DNA of 31,368 nucleotides from an uncultured Eubacterium sp. (lineage in GTDB: Bacteria; Bacillota_A; Clostridia; Lachnospirales; Lachnospiraceae): positions 1-31,368 of the forward strand of contig CAOKJJ010000046.1 in NCBI GenBank assembly GCA_948468465.1, given 5' to 3'. A program made the position numbers and the translations under genes. Shown piece after piece: positions 1 through 8,504 of the stretch; the first letter of the stretch is position 1, and each line of letters begins with the position of its first letter. The notes beneath the pieces were generated by a model. The model saw nothing but the letters and a program-made list of their open reading frames with translations. It made no database searches and was not told the origin of the DNA.

Positions 1-1929
1 AAAGCACGACGATTATCGGGCGTAGTGACAACATATACCCGGGAATTTAAGGTAAATGGCGTCACCGTTTCCAAAGAGATGAATATCGCGTTATCCGGCT
101 CCACAAAGACGGCAGTCCCGCTTAAGGTATCTGCATCAGCGACGATTACTACTTCTGCGAATGTGGCCTTAGATAGCAGCGCGGGCCTGAACCTGGTATT
201 GGAAAAAGGCTCGGAAGGCAGCTCGATTAAAATTTCCGGCAATACTGCCAAGGTCAGCCTGAAAGTACAAAACAAGACAGAAATCAGTATAACGGTTCAC
301 ACATCATCCGGGAATATTACGGTCGTAAAAAACAGCAGCCGTGACATCACAGTCAGCGCCCCGTCTGCATCCGGCAGCTCTGCATCTGGCGGCTCTGCAT
401 TCGGAAGTTCATCATCCGGCGGCTCATCATCCGGCGGCTCGTCCTCTGGAGGCTCATCATCCGGAGACTCGTCATCTGGCGGCTCGTCATCTGGCGGCTC
501 GTCATCCGGAGACTCAGAATCAGAGGATAACAAAACAGATGCAGAGCCAAAAGGAATCACGGTGGACCGTACATATTTCACAATGAAAGCAGGTGAAGAA
601 CAAGAAATATACTTTTCTGCAGACCCAAAAGAATCGGGCCAGCTGTATGCTTTCGGCACTACCAGATTTGCAAGAAATACGAATGTTACTTATATATATG
701 AGAAGGAACATGACCCGGTGCCGATAGGTCTCAAAATAACCGCGAGATTTGCCGGAACTGAAGTTATCTATATGCGTGCAGACATCATGGGCAACGAAGA
801 AGACAGCCCCATTATTCTGCGAAACCAGGGGAAAGTAATTAGAATCCAGGTCACAGAGGATGGCGCTGCGCCGGTTTCCGAAATTAAGCTCACAACCGAC
901 TCGGCGTCCATCGAAAAAGGAGATTCGGTGCATGCATCGCTGCAGCTGAACGCACCGGAAGGGGCAAAATTAACACGCGTCGAATTTTTAGACACTCATA
1001 ATGTGGGCGGCGTGATGTCTGTGGATTTGGATGCCCTCTCAGTAGAAGAAACCACGGCAAGCTGCAGCATAACAGGCACGGCAGCGGGCAACGACGAACT
1101 GGCGGCGCTTGCCACAGTTGAGCTTGCGGACGGTACGGAAGAGAAGATTGCATCAAATGTTGTCCCGCTGGAGGTTACCGATTCCACGCCGGATCCGTCC
1201 GCGGAGGAAACGGAAGTATCTCTGAACACAGTCTCTGCTCTGCCGGTAGATGAACGGGCTTTTATTTCGGCTGAACTGGACGTACATGCATACAGTGCGA
1301 GGATTATGAAGACAAAATGGACTTCCTCGGACCCGCAGATTATCCATGTGACGAGCGATGAAGTTAATAGAGATTACATTTCAATAACTGGCGTAGCCCT
1401 CGGAAAAGCAACGATAACTGCGGAAATAACCATAGTGACATCGTCACAGATATTTACGAAAAAAGCATCCACAGAGGTTGAGGTGCAGCCTGACTTTGAG
1501 TTAAAGTATCATTCTTCCGTTGATGTGGTGACAGGCTCTGCGATTCAGGCGGATGGCTGGGAGGAGCAGGACAGAGGCAAACCGGCATTTAAATTTATAA
1601 ACGACATAGACCATGTTCGTTTTACACTATGTTATGGCATGAGAGAGCAACTGATCTTCGACAGCTGTACCATAAATACACAGGAACAAATTGATGGTTT
1701 AAGGATTGTGGAACTTGCTGATGGCACAGGGTATGGCTTTGTCATACAAGATGCGAATATAACGAATCAGACATTCCAAATACCGATCCGTGTAAAAACT
1801 CATGTGAGCATGAGCATAGACGACATCAAATATTATACTGCGGTTTTGACGGTAAATGTGGCAATATGGGCAGACGGAACATTACGCGCCGATTGTAAAG
1901 CTGAGGATATTCAAAGGGCAGATCCGTAA
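1..1929 (+). CDS. Ig-like repeat surface/secreted protein, 5' end outside window
   Basis: The frame is open from base 1, and the first possible start (GTG at 25) has no ribosome site and no signal peptide behind it, so this is probably the 3' part of a larger gene. The first ~110 residues are beta-rich, then a Ser-Gly-rich linker (about residues 115-165, counted from the GTG) is followed by an acidic stretch and three Ig-like segments (about 175-280, 285-385 and 390-480). The last Ig-like segment has a BIG2-like pattern (KWTSSDPQIIHV, then SITGVALGKATITAEI). There is no C-terminal sortase motif or membrane helix, so any anchoring must lie in the missing N-terminal part. The role is unknown; adhesin or cell-surface protein is inference. 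It ends at TAA just before a strong terminator. Confidence 0.7.
   Translation, partial: KARRLSGVVTTYTREFKVNGVTVSKEMNIALSGSTKTAVPLKVSASATITTSANVALDSSAGLNLVLEKGSEGSSIKISGNTAKVSLKVQNKTEISITVHTSSGNITVVKNSSRDITVSAPSASGSSASGGSAFGSSSSGGSSSGGSSSGGSSSGDSSSGGSSSGGSSSGDSESEDNKTDAEPKGITVDRTYFTMKAGEEQEIYFSADPKESGQLYAFGTTRFARNTNVTYIYEKEHDPVPIGLKITARFAGTEVIYMRADIMGNEEDSPIILRNQGKVIRIQVTEDGAAPVSEIKLTTDSASIEKGDSVHASLQLNAPEGAKLTRVEFLDTHNVGGVMSVDLDALSVEETTASCSITGTAAGNDELAALATVELADGTEEKIASNVVPLEVTDSTPDPSAEETEVSLNTVSALPVDERAFISAELDVHAYSARIMKTKWTSSDPQIIHVTSDEVNRDYISITGVALGKATITAEITIVTSSQIFTKKASTEVEVQPDFELKYHSSVDVVTGSAIQADGWEEQDRGKPAFKFINDIDHVRFTLCYGMREQLIFDSCTINTQEQIDGLRIVELADGTGYGFVIQDANITNQTFQIPIRVKTHVSMSIDDIKYYTAVLTVNVAIWADGTLRADCKAEDIQRADP
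364..519 (+). repeat. 15-bp tandem repeat coding for Ser-Gly linker
   Basis: Units of 15 bases, each coding for five residues of the type SSSGG or SSSGD, repeat about nine times and end in an acidic SESED stretch. The units differ mainly at third positions (tcatcatcc, tcgtcctct, tcgtcatct). Such in-frame repeats commonly change copy number by slippage, which would alter linker length without breaking the frame. Confidence 0.8.
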
Positions 1930-1980
1930 TATTGCGCAGCAGGCCCAAAAAACAGGATTTCAGAAATCCTTGTGGTAATA

Positions 1981-2030
1981 ATCAGCGGAACACCTTGCTT
2001 TTGCAAGCGTTTCGCTGATTTTTTCTTTTT
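1981..2030 (+). terminator. Rho-independent terminator after the Ig-like gene
   Basis: An outer stem ATCAGCG/CGCTGAT (1981-1987 with 2013-2019) and an inner stem CTTGC/GCAAG (1994-1998 with 2003-2007) are followed by a T-rich tract at 2019-2030. It begins about 50 bases after the stop codon. The remnant of the next gene runs into its 3' side. Confidence 0.8.
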
Positions 2031-3078
2031 GTGCGGCCTTCTGCAGCCTGCTTTTTATTACTTCCTTTCGGTATGCAATTGGATTTGATTATTTTGCTTA
2101 CCGGGATATTTACAACATGGCAGCGCAGCTGTCATTCCGGGAAATTTTACAAATGTACTGGTATGAACCTCTGTTTCATGTTTTATGCAGAATCTTTTCC
2201 ATGCATGGCATTCCATACCAGATTTTTTTGACATTTCTAAACTGTTTTTTGTTATCAGCAGCCCTATGGTTTATCCTGCATCAATCAAAGATTCCATGGA
2301 TGGGTGTTTATTTTTATATTACACTGCAGTTTCTGGCTTATAACATGAATCTGCTGCGCCAGTCCATGGCCCTTTGCTTTTTTATGTTTTCTTATCCATA
2401 TCTGAAAGGCAGAAGGCTCGTGCCGTATACGATGCTGCTGCTTACTGGCGGTCTGATTCATAATTCGCTGTGGTTCGTTTACCCGCTTTATTTTTTTCTC
2501 CCATTAAAATATACGAAAAAACAGCTGCCGCTGTTATGGGCGCTGCCGTATGCGGGTATATTTTTTTTGATCCTCTGTTTGCAGTGGTACAGCAGTTTCT
2601 TCCATTAAAATATACTTCTTACCAGACTTCTTATTACTGGAACGCAAGCGGACTGGCATATGTGATTCCTTCGTTTTTGTATCTGGTTTTAATTTATCTG
2701 CACAGAAAGCATGTGATGGATGCAGCTACGCGCTGCGTATACCTTAACAGCGCATTTTATAATTTTTTGATCAGTTTGTTTTTAACAAAACATTTTATAC
2801 TGGAACGGTTTGCCGTATATCCGTTTGTGATTTCGCTGGCGGCTATTCCGGATATACTGGCTGGATGTAAAAAAACAGCGGCTGAGAAACAGGCAGAGAA
2901 CGCATCCGGAAATCTTACAGGCAGCCGTGTAAAAAAGAACTGGCCGTTTCTGTCAGTGCGGCTGCAGTTTTTGCTTTATGGCGCGCTTTCTTTTCTGTTT
3001 GCCGCCGAAAGAGGCTTTCATCATGTCTATCCATATGTCAGCCTTCTTAATAAAAGCAAGTCTGTTCCGCTTCCATAA
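2015..3078 (+). pseudogene. EpsG-family membrane protein remnant, truncated and frameshifted
   Basis: EpsG-family proteins are multi-pass membrane proteins of exopolysaccharide clusters. The family pattern begins at about 2066 (FRYAIGFDYFAYRDIYN) and continues through the hydrophobic segments to a stop at 2608. The family sequence then goes on in another frame (DPLFAVVQQFLPLKY, then TKHFILERFAVYPF) to a stop at 3078. The switch falls at a run of eight T (2561-2568); one more T, or two fewer, would restore the frame. At the 5' end the matching frame runs back into the upstream terminator with no ATG, GTG or TTG and no ribosome site, and it is closed by a stop at 1979. So the first ~20-30 residues and the start are missing. 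No glycosyltransferase neighbours remain. It is most likely a dead fragment of a capsule or EPS locus. Confidence 0.75.
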
Positions 3079-3097
3079 GAAAAGAATGCCGCACACC

Positions 3098-3688
3098 CTA
3101 AACAGCATTTTTTTCAAACGCTACAAATCCTGCTTTATATGGATGGTCTATCACGAAAGACCCCTTTGTTATTTTTCTCAAATGAAATACTATAATCAGA
3201 TCGCCTCCGCACAGCACAAGATTCATCACAGCCAAAATCAATATGGAGAGATTTTCAAATACGACAGCCAATATTGATATTCCAACTCCGAGAATCACAA
3301 ACGGAAAAACAGCGCCAATCAAATATTGTTTGGCAGATAAAGGTTTTTTGCAATAGCAATAAGGAAACAAACTTGAAATTCCAAACGCTATCTGAGCTCC
3401 TTTACAATTTCCGCCTATCATCCATCCAAGTCCATGTAAGAACTCATGGGCGATTAGCGATACCAGCAGCTGTATAATAAATACAGGATAATTAATGGAA
3501 AAATCCGGTTGCAAACCATAAATCATGCGGTATAAAACAAACAAAAATACAACAGGCATTAAGGCAATTACAGTTCCTAATATAAGTACTTTTGCTCCTG
3601 AAATTACGAACGATTTTTTTTCGTAACCCGAACTGCTCATTTCGTTACATACTTGTATAAACGCACTTTCTTTTTTTGACTGCTTCAT
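3098..3688 (-). CDS. DUF3267-type membrane zinc metallopeptidase
   Basis: A 196-residue protein with about four membrane segments and a zincin motif, HEFLHGLGW, inside a hydrophobic stretch, as in the DUF3267 family of putative membrane zinc peptidases. A second conserved-looking stretch is GGDLIIVFHLRK, near residue 160. The start is preceded by an AGGAGG (3696-3701) at good spacing, and the gene begins only 16 bases after the stop of the short LanM, so it is the last gene of that operon. Its substrate is unknown. Leader or signal processing of the unit A peptide, or self-protection, are reasonable guesses from position. It could also be a passenger gene. Confidence 0.75.
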   Translation of the reverse strand: MKQSKKESAFIQVCNEMSSSGYEKKSFVISGAKVLILGTVIALMPVVFLFVLYRMIYGLQPDFSINYPVFIIQLLVSLIAHEFLHGLGWMIGGNCKGAQIAFGISSLFPYCYCKKPLSAKQYLIGAVFPFVILGVGISILAVVFENLSILILAVMNLVLCGGDLIIVFHLRKITKGSFVIDHPYKAGFVAFEKNAV

Positions 3689-3704
3689 TGCAGATACCTC
3701 CTGG

Positions 3705-6461
3705 TTAAATAATATCTAAGCTTAAAATTGATGGATATTTGTTATGATGCATTCTAAGCATTGCATACGCAGGACCGGATGAACCTAACATGAAAGTTTC
3801 CAACATATAATCAGATGTCAGCCATAATCTCTTTGCCGTAATTTTAATCAGCCGGCCTTTCACCGTCTCCATTTTCTGAATCAATGCTTTCCTTATATGT
3901 TCTGTCAGAACTTCTTTATAATTGCAAACGATATTGTTCATCACATCATAATATCCATATAATCCGTGGCATAGACACAGGTTATCGCTCTCACTGCATC
4001 TGTATTCCAACAATTGTCCTATATCTTTGTCAAACTCTTTTTTTATGTTCAAATATATGTTCAAATATATCGAATCGTTACACATATCTTTCAGGTTTTT
4101 CAAAATTTGTGCCTTTGCAAGTGCATTGCCCGCGATTCCTCTGCACCAGAATATATTATCTTTTTCCATATATCTCTTTTCATCACAAAGCATTCTTTCA
4201 ATACTCTTTAAATGGCTTCTCTCGCAAGTGTCCTTTGCCAGAAAACTAAGCGCTAACGCGACTCCGGAACTGCCATGTGCTATGCCGGCTGTTTCCGTCT
4301 GATAGGACTTCATACGCTTGCATAATATTTTGCACGACTTTTCAAAGATTGTTAATAAATAATCGTTTTTTTCTTTTGCAAGCATTTTGGATAGCAAAAC
4401 AACATATCCACTGATGCCATGCATATAATCTATGCTTTCTATCGTATCGAGCCTTTCAGATATTTTCCTGAGATACTTTTCACATAGTTTGTAATATTTT
4501 GAATCTTTGGTATCCATATATATGTTAAAAAGAATATAAACAGCCGATCCTATTCCTGCATACACAGATGGTGATTCTAAAACAGCCATTTTATCCTGTT
4601 TGTCTTCCGCAGATGTTAGCAATGCCAGACATTGTTTTATGAGCTGCTTATTTTCTGTTTCCCTGGCATAGCAATACAACGCCCATATTAACCCGCCTCC
4701 TTCATACAAAGACATATCCAGTCCCTGCAGTGACTGGCAGTGATCTCCTAATCTTATTATGTAAAGATCCTGCTTTTCACTATCCGGATCTATTAATATA
4801 TTTTTACTGATGTTATCAAATATGGATTTCGCCCCATGCATAAAATTTTCGTAATATTCGGCGCTATTTTCGACAGCAGCAGGCTTTCTGATCATATCCT
4901 TTATCAGAGTCATATAGGATAAATTTATGATATGCTTCTGCAATCGAATCGTTTCCGGCGACAGCGATGCAATTTTATATGTTACCGTATCGTTTCCGCT
5001 TTGATTAAAATAATCAGTTTGTATGACTTTTCCATTTGAATATAATGTTCTCTCTCCGAACATTGAATAATAAGCCGGAATGTACCCTTCCATTAAAAGT
5101 GAAATCTCATGTTCCACCTGCAGATTTTTCATATTATCAGAATTTCTCATTTTTTCAAACAATTTTTTCCGCTGTTCAAAACTTGTTAAATAAGTTGGAT
5201 AACAGCTGGTCTCCAGAAATTTGGCATAAGCATACGTATTTCTGAAAAGCTGCCGCTGACGAGAATATTTTATATCTGATTTGGCAATGCACTCTGACAG
5301 CTCTGTTTTATTTTTATAAAAAATATTCATGGCATCTTCAAATCCCGCAATCAGCTGCTCCCGCCATGCTAATATGTCAACCTGTTTCCCATTTATCTTA
5401 GGGATATTGGTTTGCTCCATCTGTTGACAAATATATTTTCTAACCAGCTTCATCTGATCGGTTCCTTCGTTTTCAATATAATATTCCTTCATTTTCTGCG
5501 ATTTCAGATTTCCGCCTGACAGTCCGCATAAGTCAACATCCATTACATTGCTTTTATTTTTGATCGGGAGAAAGCTGGTGGAAAGAACGTTATCCCTTGC
5601 AAAATTATGAACAGCCTCTTTTAAAGAGATGTTTTTATATCTGGACAACGTAACCAGTGTTTCCGTATCAATCATTCTCGGATATTCTCCATCCGCAATA
5701 ATATTTTCATAATGCATATCACCCGAATTAAATATATAGAAAATTGCCAGATAAATCCCTTCTCTATAATAAAACCTTGCTGCTTCCTCTTCATTCTTAC
5801 ATTCTTTTGTCTTAATGTACTCCTGCCATCCATATCCTTTTTTACATAATACACGATTCTTCTTAAGTTTCCAACCAATGCCGCCGCTGCGATTCAAAAA
5901 TTCAACGATATCATTAAGCGCTGAATCATTATAAAAATCTCGTGATTTATAAACAACTTTTCCAAAATCGCCTGTTAATATGGCAACCGTTTTCCCTAAT
6001 TGGTGTGTGTCTCCGCTCCCTATTTCCACATCATAAATCTTACCAAACTTTTTTCCAAAAATATCACTTAACTCTTCTTTATCATTCATAAAAGCTTCAG
6101 ATATACATTCCACACACTTCACTGCATGTTTCATTTTCTGTTGAAACAAATATTCTAATACAGGATAATTTTTTTCAATATATTGATGAAATTCTTCGGT
6201 TCCAACTATTTCATTGAATGATTCAAACCTCTCCTCAGATGAATCCCCGATCAGCAATCCTCCTTCCCGATAACAATGAAGTTCAAAAATAAGAACCATT
6301 TTACTTATTCCTAATAATTCCTCATAAATATGTTTACGGACAGCAGGAAAAGCCAATGTCATCCCCATTCTTTCAGAAGATTCTTTCAATTTACGATCAA
6401 AAATATCCATATATTTTTTATAGAAATCAGTAAAGAAATTAGTATTCTGAATTTTTTCCAT
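3705..6461 (-). CDS. lanM: Class II lanthipeptide synthetase LanM, N-terminally short (unit A)
   Basis: A 918-residue bifunctional synthetase: the N-terminal part phosphorylates and eliminates Ser/Thr to dehydro-residues, and the C-terminal LanC-like part adds Cys thiols. Dehydratase motifs GDTHQLGKT (about 150-158) and SGDMHYENIIADGEYPRMID are intact. The cyclase has GIAHGSSG, then WCRG (C773) and CHG (C831, H832), which match the zinc ligands. Compared with the neighbour at 8808-11837, about 97 N-terminal residues are missing: its LIFELHCYREG at about 57 aligns with LVYDLHEQKQK at about 154. A good AGGAGG (6471-6476) nine bases before the ATG supports this as the real start. It follows the precursor gene at 6691-6885, its probable substrate, and precedes the DUF3267 gene. 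Confidence 0.93.
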   Translation of the reverse strand: MEKIQNTNFFTDFYKKYMDIFDRKLKESSERMGMTLAFPAVRKHIYEELLGISKMVLIFELHCYREGGLLIGDSSEERFESFNEIVGTEEFHQYIEKNYPVLEYLFQQKMKHAVKCVECISEAFMNDKEELSDIFGKKFGKIYDVEIGSGDTHQLGKTVAILTGDFGKVVYKSRDFYNDSALNDIVEFLNRSGGIGWKLKKNRVLCKKGYGWQEYIKTKECKNEEEAARFYYREGIYLAIFYIFNSGDMHYENIIADGEYPRMIDTETLVTLSRYKNISLKEAVHNFARDNVLSTSFLPIKNKSNVMDVDLCGLSGGNLKSQKMKEYYIENEGTDQMKLVRKYICQQMEQTNIPKINGKQVDILAWREQLIAGFEDAMNIFYKNKTELSECIAKSDIKYSRQRQLFRNTYAYAKFLETSCYPTYLTSFEQRKKLFEKMRNSDNMKNLQVEHEISLLMEGYIPAYYSMFGERTLYSNGKVIQTDYFNQSGNDTVTYKIASLSPETIRLQKHIINLSYMTLIKDMIRKPAAVENSAEYYENFMHGAKSIFDNISKNILIDPDSEKQDLYIIRLGDHCQSLQGLDMSLYEGGGLIWALYCYARETENKQLIKQCLALLTSAEDKQDKMAVLESPSVYAGIGSAVYILFNIYMDTKDSKYYKLCEKYLRKISERLDTIESIDYMHGISGYVVLLSKMLAKEKNDYLLTIFEKSCKILCKRMKSYQTETAGIAHGSSGVALALSFLAKDTCERSHLKSIERMLCDEKRYMEKDNIFWCRGIAGNALAKAQILKNLKDMCNDSIYLNIYLNIKKEFDKDIGQLLEYRCSESDNLCLCHGLYGYYDVMNNIVCNYKEVLTEHIRKALIQKMETVKGRLIKITAKRLWLTSDYMLETFMLGSSGPAYAMLRMHHNKYPSILSLDII

Positions 6462-6547
6462 TTCATTTTCCCTCCTGGCTGTGCACCATGTATGTTCATA
6501 TCTTATTCCAAACTATATGATTCATTTACGTTTCGTTGTAACTGATC

Positions 6548-6645
6548 ATTGGCAGTAATTCACAAATTTGTATAGAAACCGCATATGTAAATGATCTTTC
6601 AATCAATAGAAACGATGCACCATGAACTTGTGAACTCCTGCCAAT
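6548..6645. repeat. Long inverted repeat between precursor and LanM (unit A)
   Basis: Arms at 6548-6567 and 6626-6645 pair over 17 of 20 positions, with a 58-base loop. It lies between the precursor stop (6691) and the LanM start (6461). In lanA-lanM operons a hairpin here often lowers synthetase expression relative to peptide, but there is no T run after this one. An RNA structural element or an operator are both possible. Confidence 0.5.
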
Positions 6646-6690
6646 CTTAAACTTATATCATCTTGTATATTTAAAATTATTTCTTTCCAT

Positions 6691-6885
6691 TTAACATACA
6701 ATAGGACCTGGTTTACAGCTGAAAACATTTGTTTTTAAAACACTGACTTGCGACACTGGGAATATAATGCCTGCATCAGCTTCCGGAGCTGTATCGCCTG
6801 CAGCTGCAATTTCCTGCAGTTCTTCCTCTGTAATATTCTCTACTGCTTCTTTTAAAATTTTCTCTTTCTTGATCTCTTTACTCAT
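6691..6885 (-). CDS. lanA: Lanthipeptide precursor, unit A
   Basis: A 64-residue peptide with an acidic leader ending ITEEELQEIAAA and then GDTAPE (30-35). By analogy with cytolysin, LanT would cut after Ala29 and LanP after Glu35. That leaves a 29-residue core (36-64) with Ser45, Ser48, Thr52, Ser56 and two Cys (57 and 64), enough for two thioether rings. The leader lacks the FEDL block of the other precursors and resembles the lacticin 481 type more, which fits a separate, shorter LanM. A good ribosome site (AAGGAG) precedes ATG 6885. The core has no family match that I recognise. Confidence 0.85.
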   Translation of the reverse strand: MSKEIKKEKILKEAVENITEEELQEIAAAGDTAPEADAGIIFPVSQVSVLKTNVFSCKPGPIVC

Positions 6886-6932
6886 GTTTTCTTCTCCTTC
6901 CTTAATATTTTCATGAAATCCAAAAATCCAAT

Positions 6933-6961
6933 TTTAAATCTCAAGCTTATTTCTTTGTAAA
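6933..6961 (-). promoter_or_regulatory. Possible promoter of unit A precursor
   Basis: On the minus strand, TTTACA (6956-6961) and TTTAAA (6933-6938) are separated by 17 bases, about 50 bases before the precursor start. The -35 overlaps the T tract of the preceding terminator and matches the -35 of two other promoters in the locus. The -10 is weak. Confidence 0.4.
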
Positions 6962-6997
6962 AAAGACAAGGTTTTATCTTTTTCAACCTTGTCTTTT
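6959..6997 (-). terminator. Terminator ending unit B
   Basis: A 13-bp perfect stem (6961-6973 with 6985-6997) gives a T run on the minus strand, directly after the stop of the small membrane protein (7002). It separates unit B from the unit A precursor. The flanking A and T runs could let it work in both directions. Confidence 0.85.
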
Positions 6998-7001
6998 ACG
7001 T

Positions 7002-7280
7002 TCAAATGATCAATTGCGCAACCATAGCCAGCGCCCAGAAGACAAATATAACACCATTAAGCCCTGTCAAAACATATAAAACTTTATTTTCTCTGTCTGG
7101 TTTAGCAAATAAAGAGCCGCTAAGGCAGACAATAACAATAATATAATTTGTATACGTTGAAACATTCCTGTCACTTCCCCTATACAGAGAAATAAAATAC
7201 CCCATATAAGACAAAGTCAGCAGAACCTGTATCGCAGCTTTAAACACTTTTGTTTTCGTATCCATAGATTTCGTTTCCAT
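7002..7280 (-). CDS. Small three-helix membrane protein of unit B (immunity candidate)
   Basis: A 92-residue protein with three hydrophobic segments and little else. I chose the ATG at 7280 because an AGGAGG (7285-7290) stands before it and it starts 10 bases after the reductase stop; the frame is open further up to 7334 but that would overlap the reductase. It is the last gene of the LanM-precursor-reductase operon. I do not recognise the family. Small membrane proteins at this position in lanthipeptide operons are often immunity factors, and that is the leading guess here since no LanFEG genes are visible. Confidence 0.7.
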   Translation of the reverse strand: METKSMDTKTKVFKAAIQVLLTLSYMGYFISLYRGSDRNVSTYTNYIIVIVCLSGSLFAKPDRENKVLYVLTGLNGVIFVFWALAMVAQLII

Positions 7281-7290
7281 AAGTCCTCCT

Positions 7291-8034
7291 TTATTTGCAG
7301 CAATTTTTGCAACTAACAGATAATATATAATCACTAAAACTCTGATATTCTAACATACCGTTTTCTTTCCAGTAATCTAATTCCTTATTTTCAATTTTCT
7401 TTCCTTTTAATATCTCATTTTTCCAGATCATACATTGTTTCATGCTGTTGAAATTTTTTTCCAGAAAAACATTTGATTGCGGCGGCAACTCAATATATTT
7501 TTTTATTCTTCTTTTGATTTCCTCAGATATTGAGCTTAACCATGTTGGATTATTTAGCTGATTCGGAACCTGGCTGCCGTTCACAGTCGCTATTACATTA
7601 GCGCCCATAAATGTCATAATTTCACTAAGCGGTTCTATTACCGTACGATGTCCGTTACTGTCGCAAGTGCTTAAGACAACTACCGGCTTTCCCTGTAACC
7701 TAAGTGTATGGACCCACCATGCGCATCGGTCTAAGATTCTTTTCAAATCTGCAGTCATATAATGCACATAGACTGGTGAAGCCACGATACATAAATCCGA
7801 ATCTAAGATTCTTTTTTGCAGCAAAGGCAATTCATCTTTGATTACACACTCCGTTGCAGAAAAACAATTTCCACATCCAACACAAGGAGAAATTTGAAAA
7901 TCTTGTGGAAAGATATAGTCAATGAAATATCCTTCTTCTGTCAAACCATCCAGAATTGTCCGAATAAATGTTGCAGTATTTCCCTTCTTTCTTCTGCTGC
8001 CAATCAGAGCAACGATGTTTTTCATCTTTTTCAT
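7291..8034 (-). CDS. Iron-sulfur flavin reductase, candidate LanJ dehydro-residue reductase
   Basis: A 247-residue flavodoxin-fold protein of the NADPH-dependent FMN reductase group. The phosphate-binding loop GSRRKKGNT is at 12-20. A compact cluster C51-x2-C54-x2-C57-x5-C63 matches the 4Fe-4S motif of iron-sulfur flavoproteins, and SPVYVHYMTADLKRILDR is the usual flavin and dimer region. It starts three bases after the stop of the long precursor, with no clear ribosome site, so translation is probably coupled. In two-peptide lanthipeptides such as carnolysin and bicereucin, flavin-dependent LanJ enzymes reduce Dha/Dhb to D-Ala/D-Abu. The neighbouring cores have far more Ser/Thr than Cys, which fits that role. 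The LanJ assignment is inference from position; the fold assignment is firm. Confidence 0.8.
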   Translation of the reverse strand: MKKMKNIVALIGSRRKKGNTATFIRTILDGLTEEGYFIDYIFPQDFQISPCVGCGNCFSATECVIKDELPLLQKRILDSDLCIVASPVYVHYMTADLKRILDRCAWWVHTLRLQGKPVVVLSTCDSNGHRTVIEPLSEIMTFMGANVIATVNGSQVPNQLNNPTWLSSISEEIKRRIKKYIELPPQSNVFLEKNFNSMKQCMIWKNEILKGKKIENKELDYWKENGMLEYQSFSDYILSVSCKNCCK

Positions 8035-8037
8035 TTC

Positions 8038-8454
8038 TTAACACTTCGCAAAAGAAAGAACCCCACCTGATATAGCAGAAATCGCTCCAATGCAAGGATA
8101 GCTGGACGTTGTTACTGTTGCCGGCGTAAACTCACCTTCCATATCTCCTGCACCCTGCAGCATTCTCATGTCGTCTTCTGATAAATCTTCAAAAGCTTTA
8201 CCAGCCAGTTCCTCAACACTATTTTTTACTTTGTTAATGCCTTCCATCACCTTGGATAAATCAATTTCACGAACAACTTCATCAACCTCTTTTTCTCCTA
8301 CAGCCGGATTGATTTTTGTCATTTCCTCTCTGATAATCGGTTTCAGATCAATTCCTTTGAGAATTTCTTCCAGGCTCTTGCCATTCTTCTTTTCTTCCTC
8401 GATTTTTTTAAAATCAAGATGTTTAATTACGTTATCAACATTCACTTTAGACAT
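8038..8454 (-). CDS. lanA: Lanthipeptide precursor with very long leader (cytolysin small-subunit type)
   Basis: The ATG at 8454 has GGAG at 8463-8466; the frame is open further upstream but without a ribosome site. It codes for 138 residues. The first ~100 are a charged helical leader with an internal repeat (VDNVIKHLDFKK at 6-17, VDEVVREIDLSK at 57-68). It ends AFEDLSEDDMRMLQGA (87-102), then GDMEGE (103-108). The core is 109-138: nine Ser/Thr and two Cys (121 and 138). Its end, SFAKC, has the same Ser-x3-Cys spacing as SAKFC of cytolysin CylLS. A class II leader is usually 20-60 residues, so this one is unusual. It lies between the other unit B precursor and the reductase. Confidence 0.9.
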   Translation of the reverse strand: MSKVNVDNVIKHLDFKKIEEEKKNGKSLEEILKGIDLKPIIREEMTKINPAVGEKEVDEVVREIDLSKVMEGINKVKNSVEELAGKAFEDLSEDDMRMLQGAGDMEGEFTPATVTTSSYPCIGAISAISGGVLSFAKC

Positions 8455-8504
8455 ATTCTTTTCTCCATTCTTTTTTAGTATAAAATAGTAAAACAGCGCC
8501 CGAT

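Noticed and set aside
364..519. Possible CRISPR-like array
   Set aside because: The repeats are 15-bp coding units with no spacers and keep the reading frame.
297..659. 120-codon open frame on the minus strand over the Ser-Gly repeat
   Set aside because: Its Asp-Glu-Pro repeats are just the antisense of the Ser-Gly linker of the plus-strand gene; no ribosome site.
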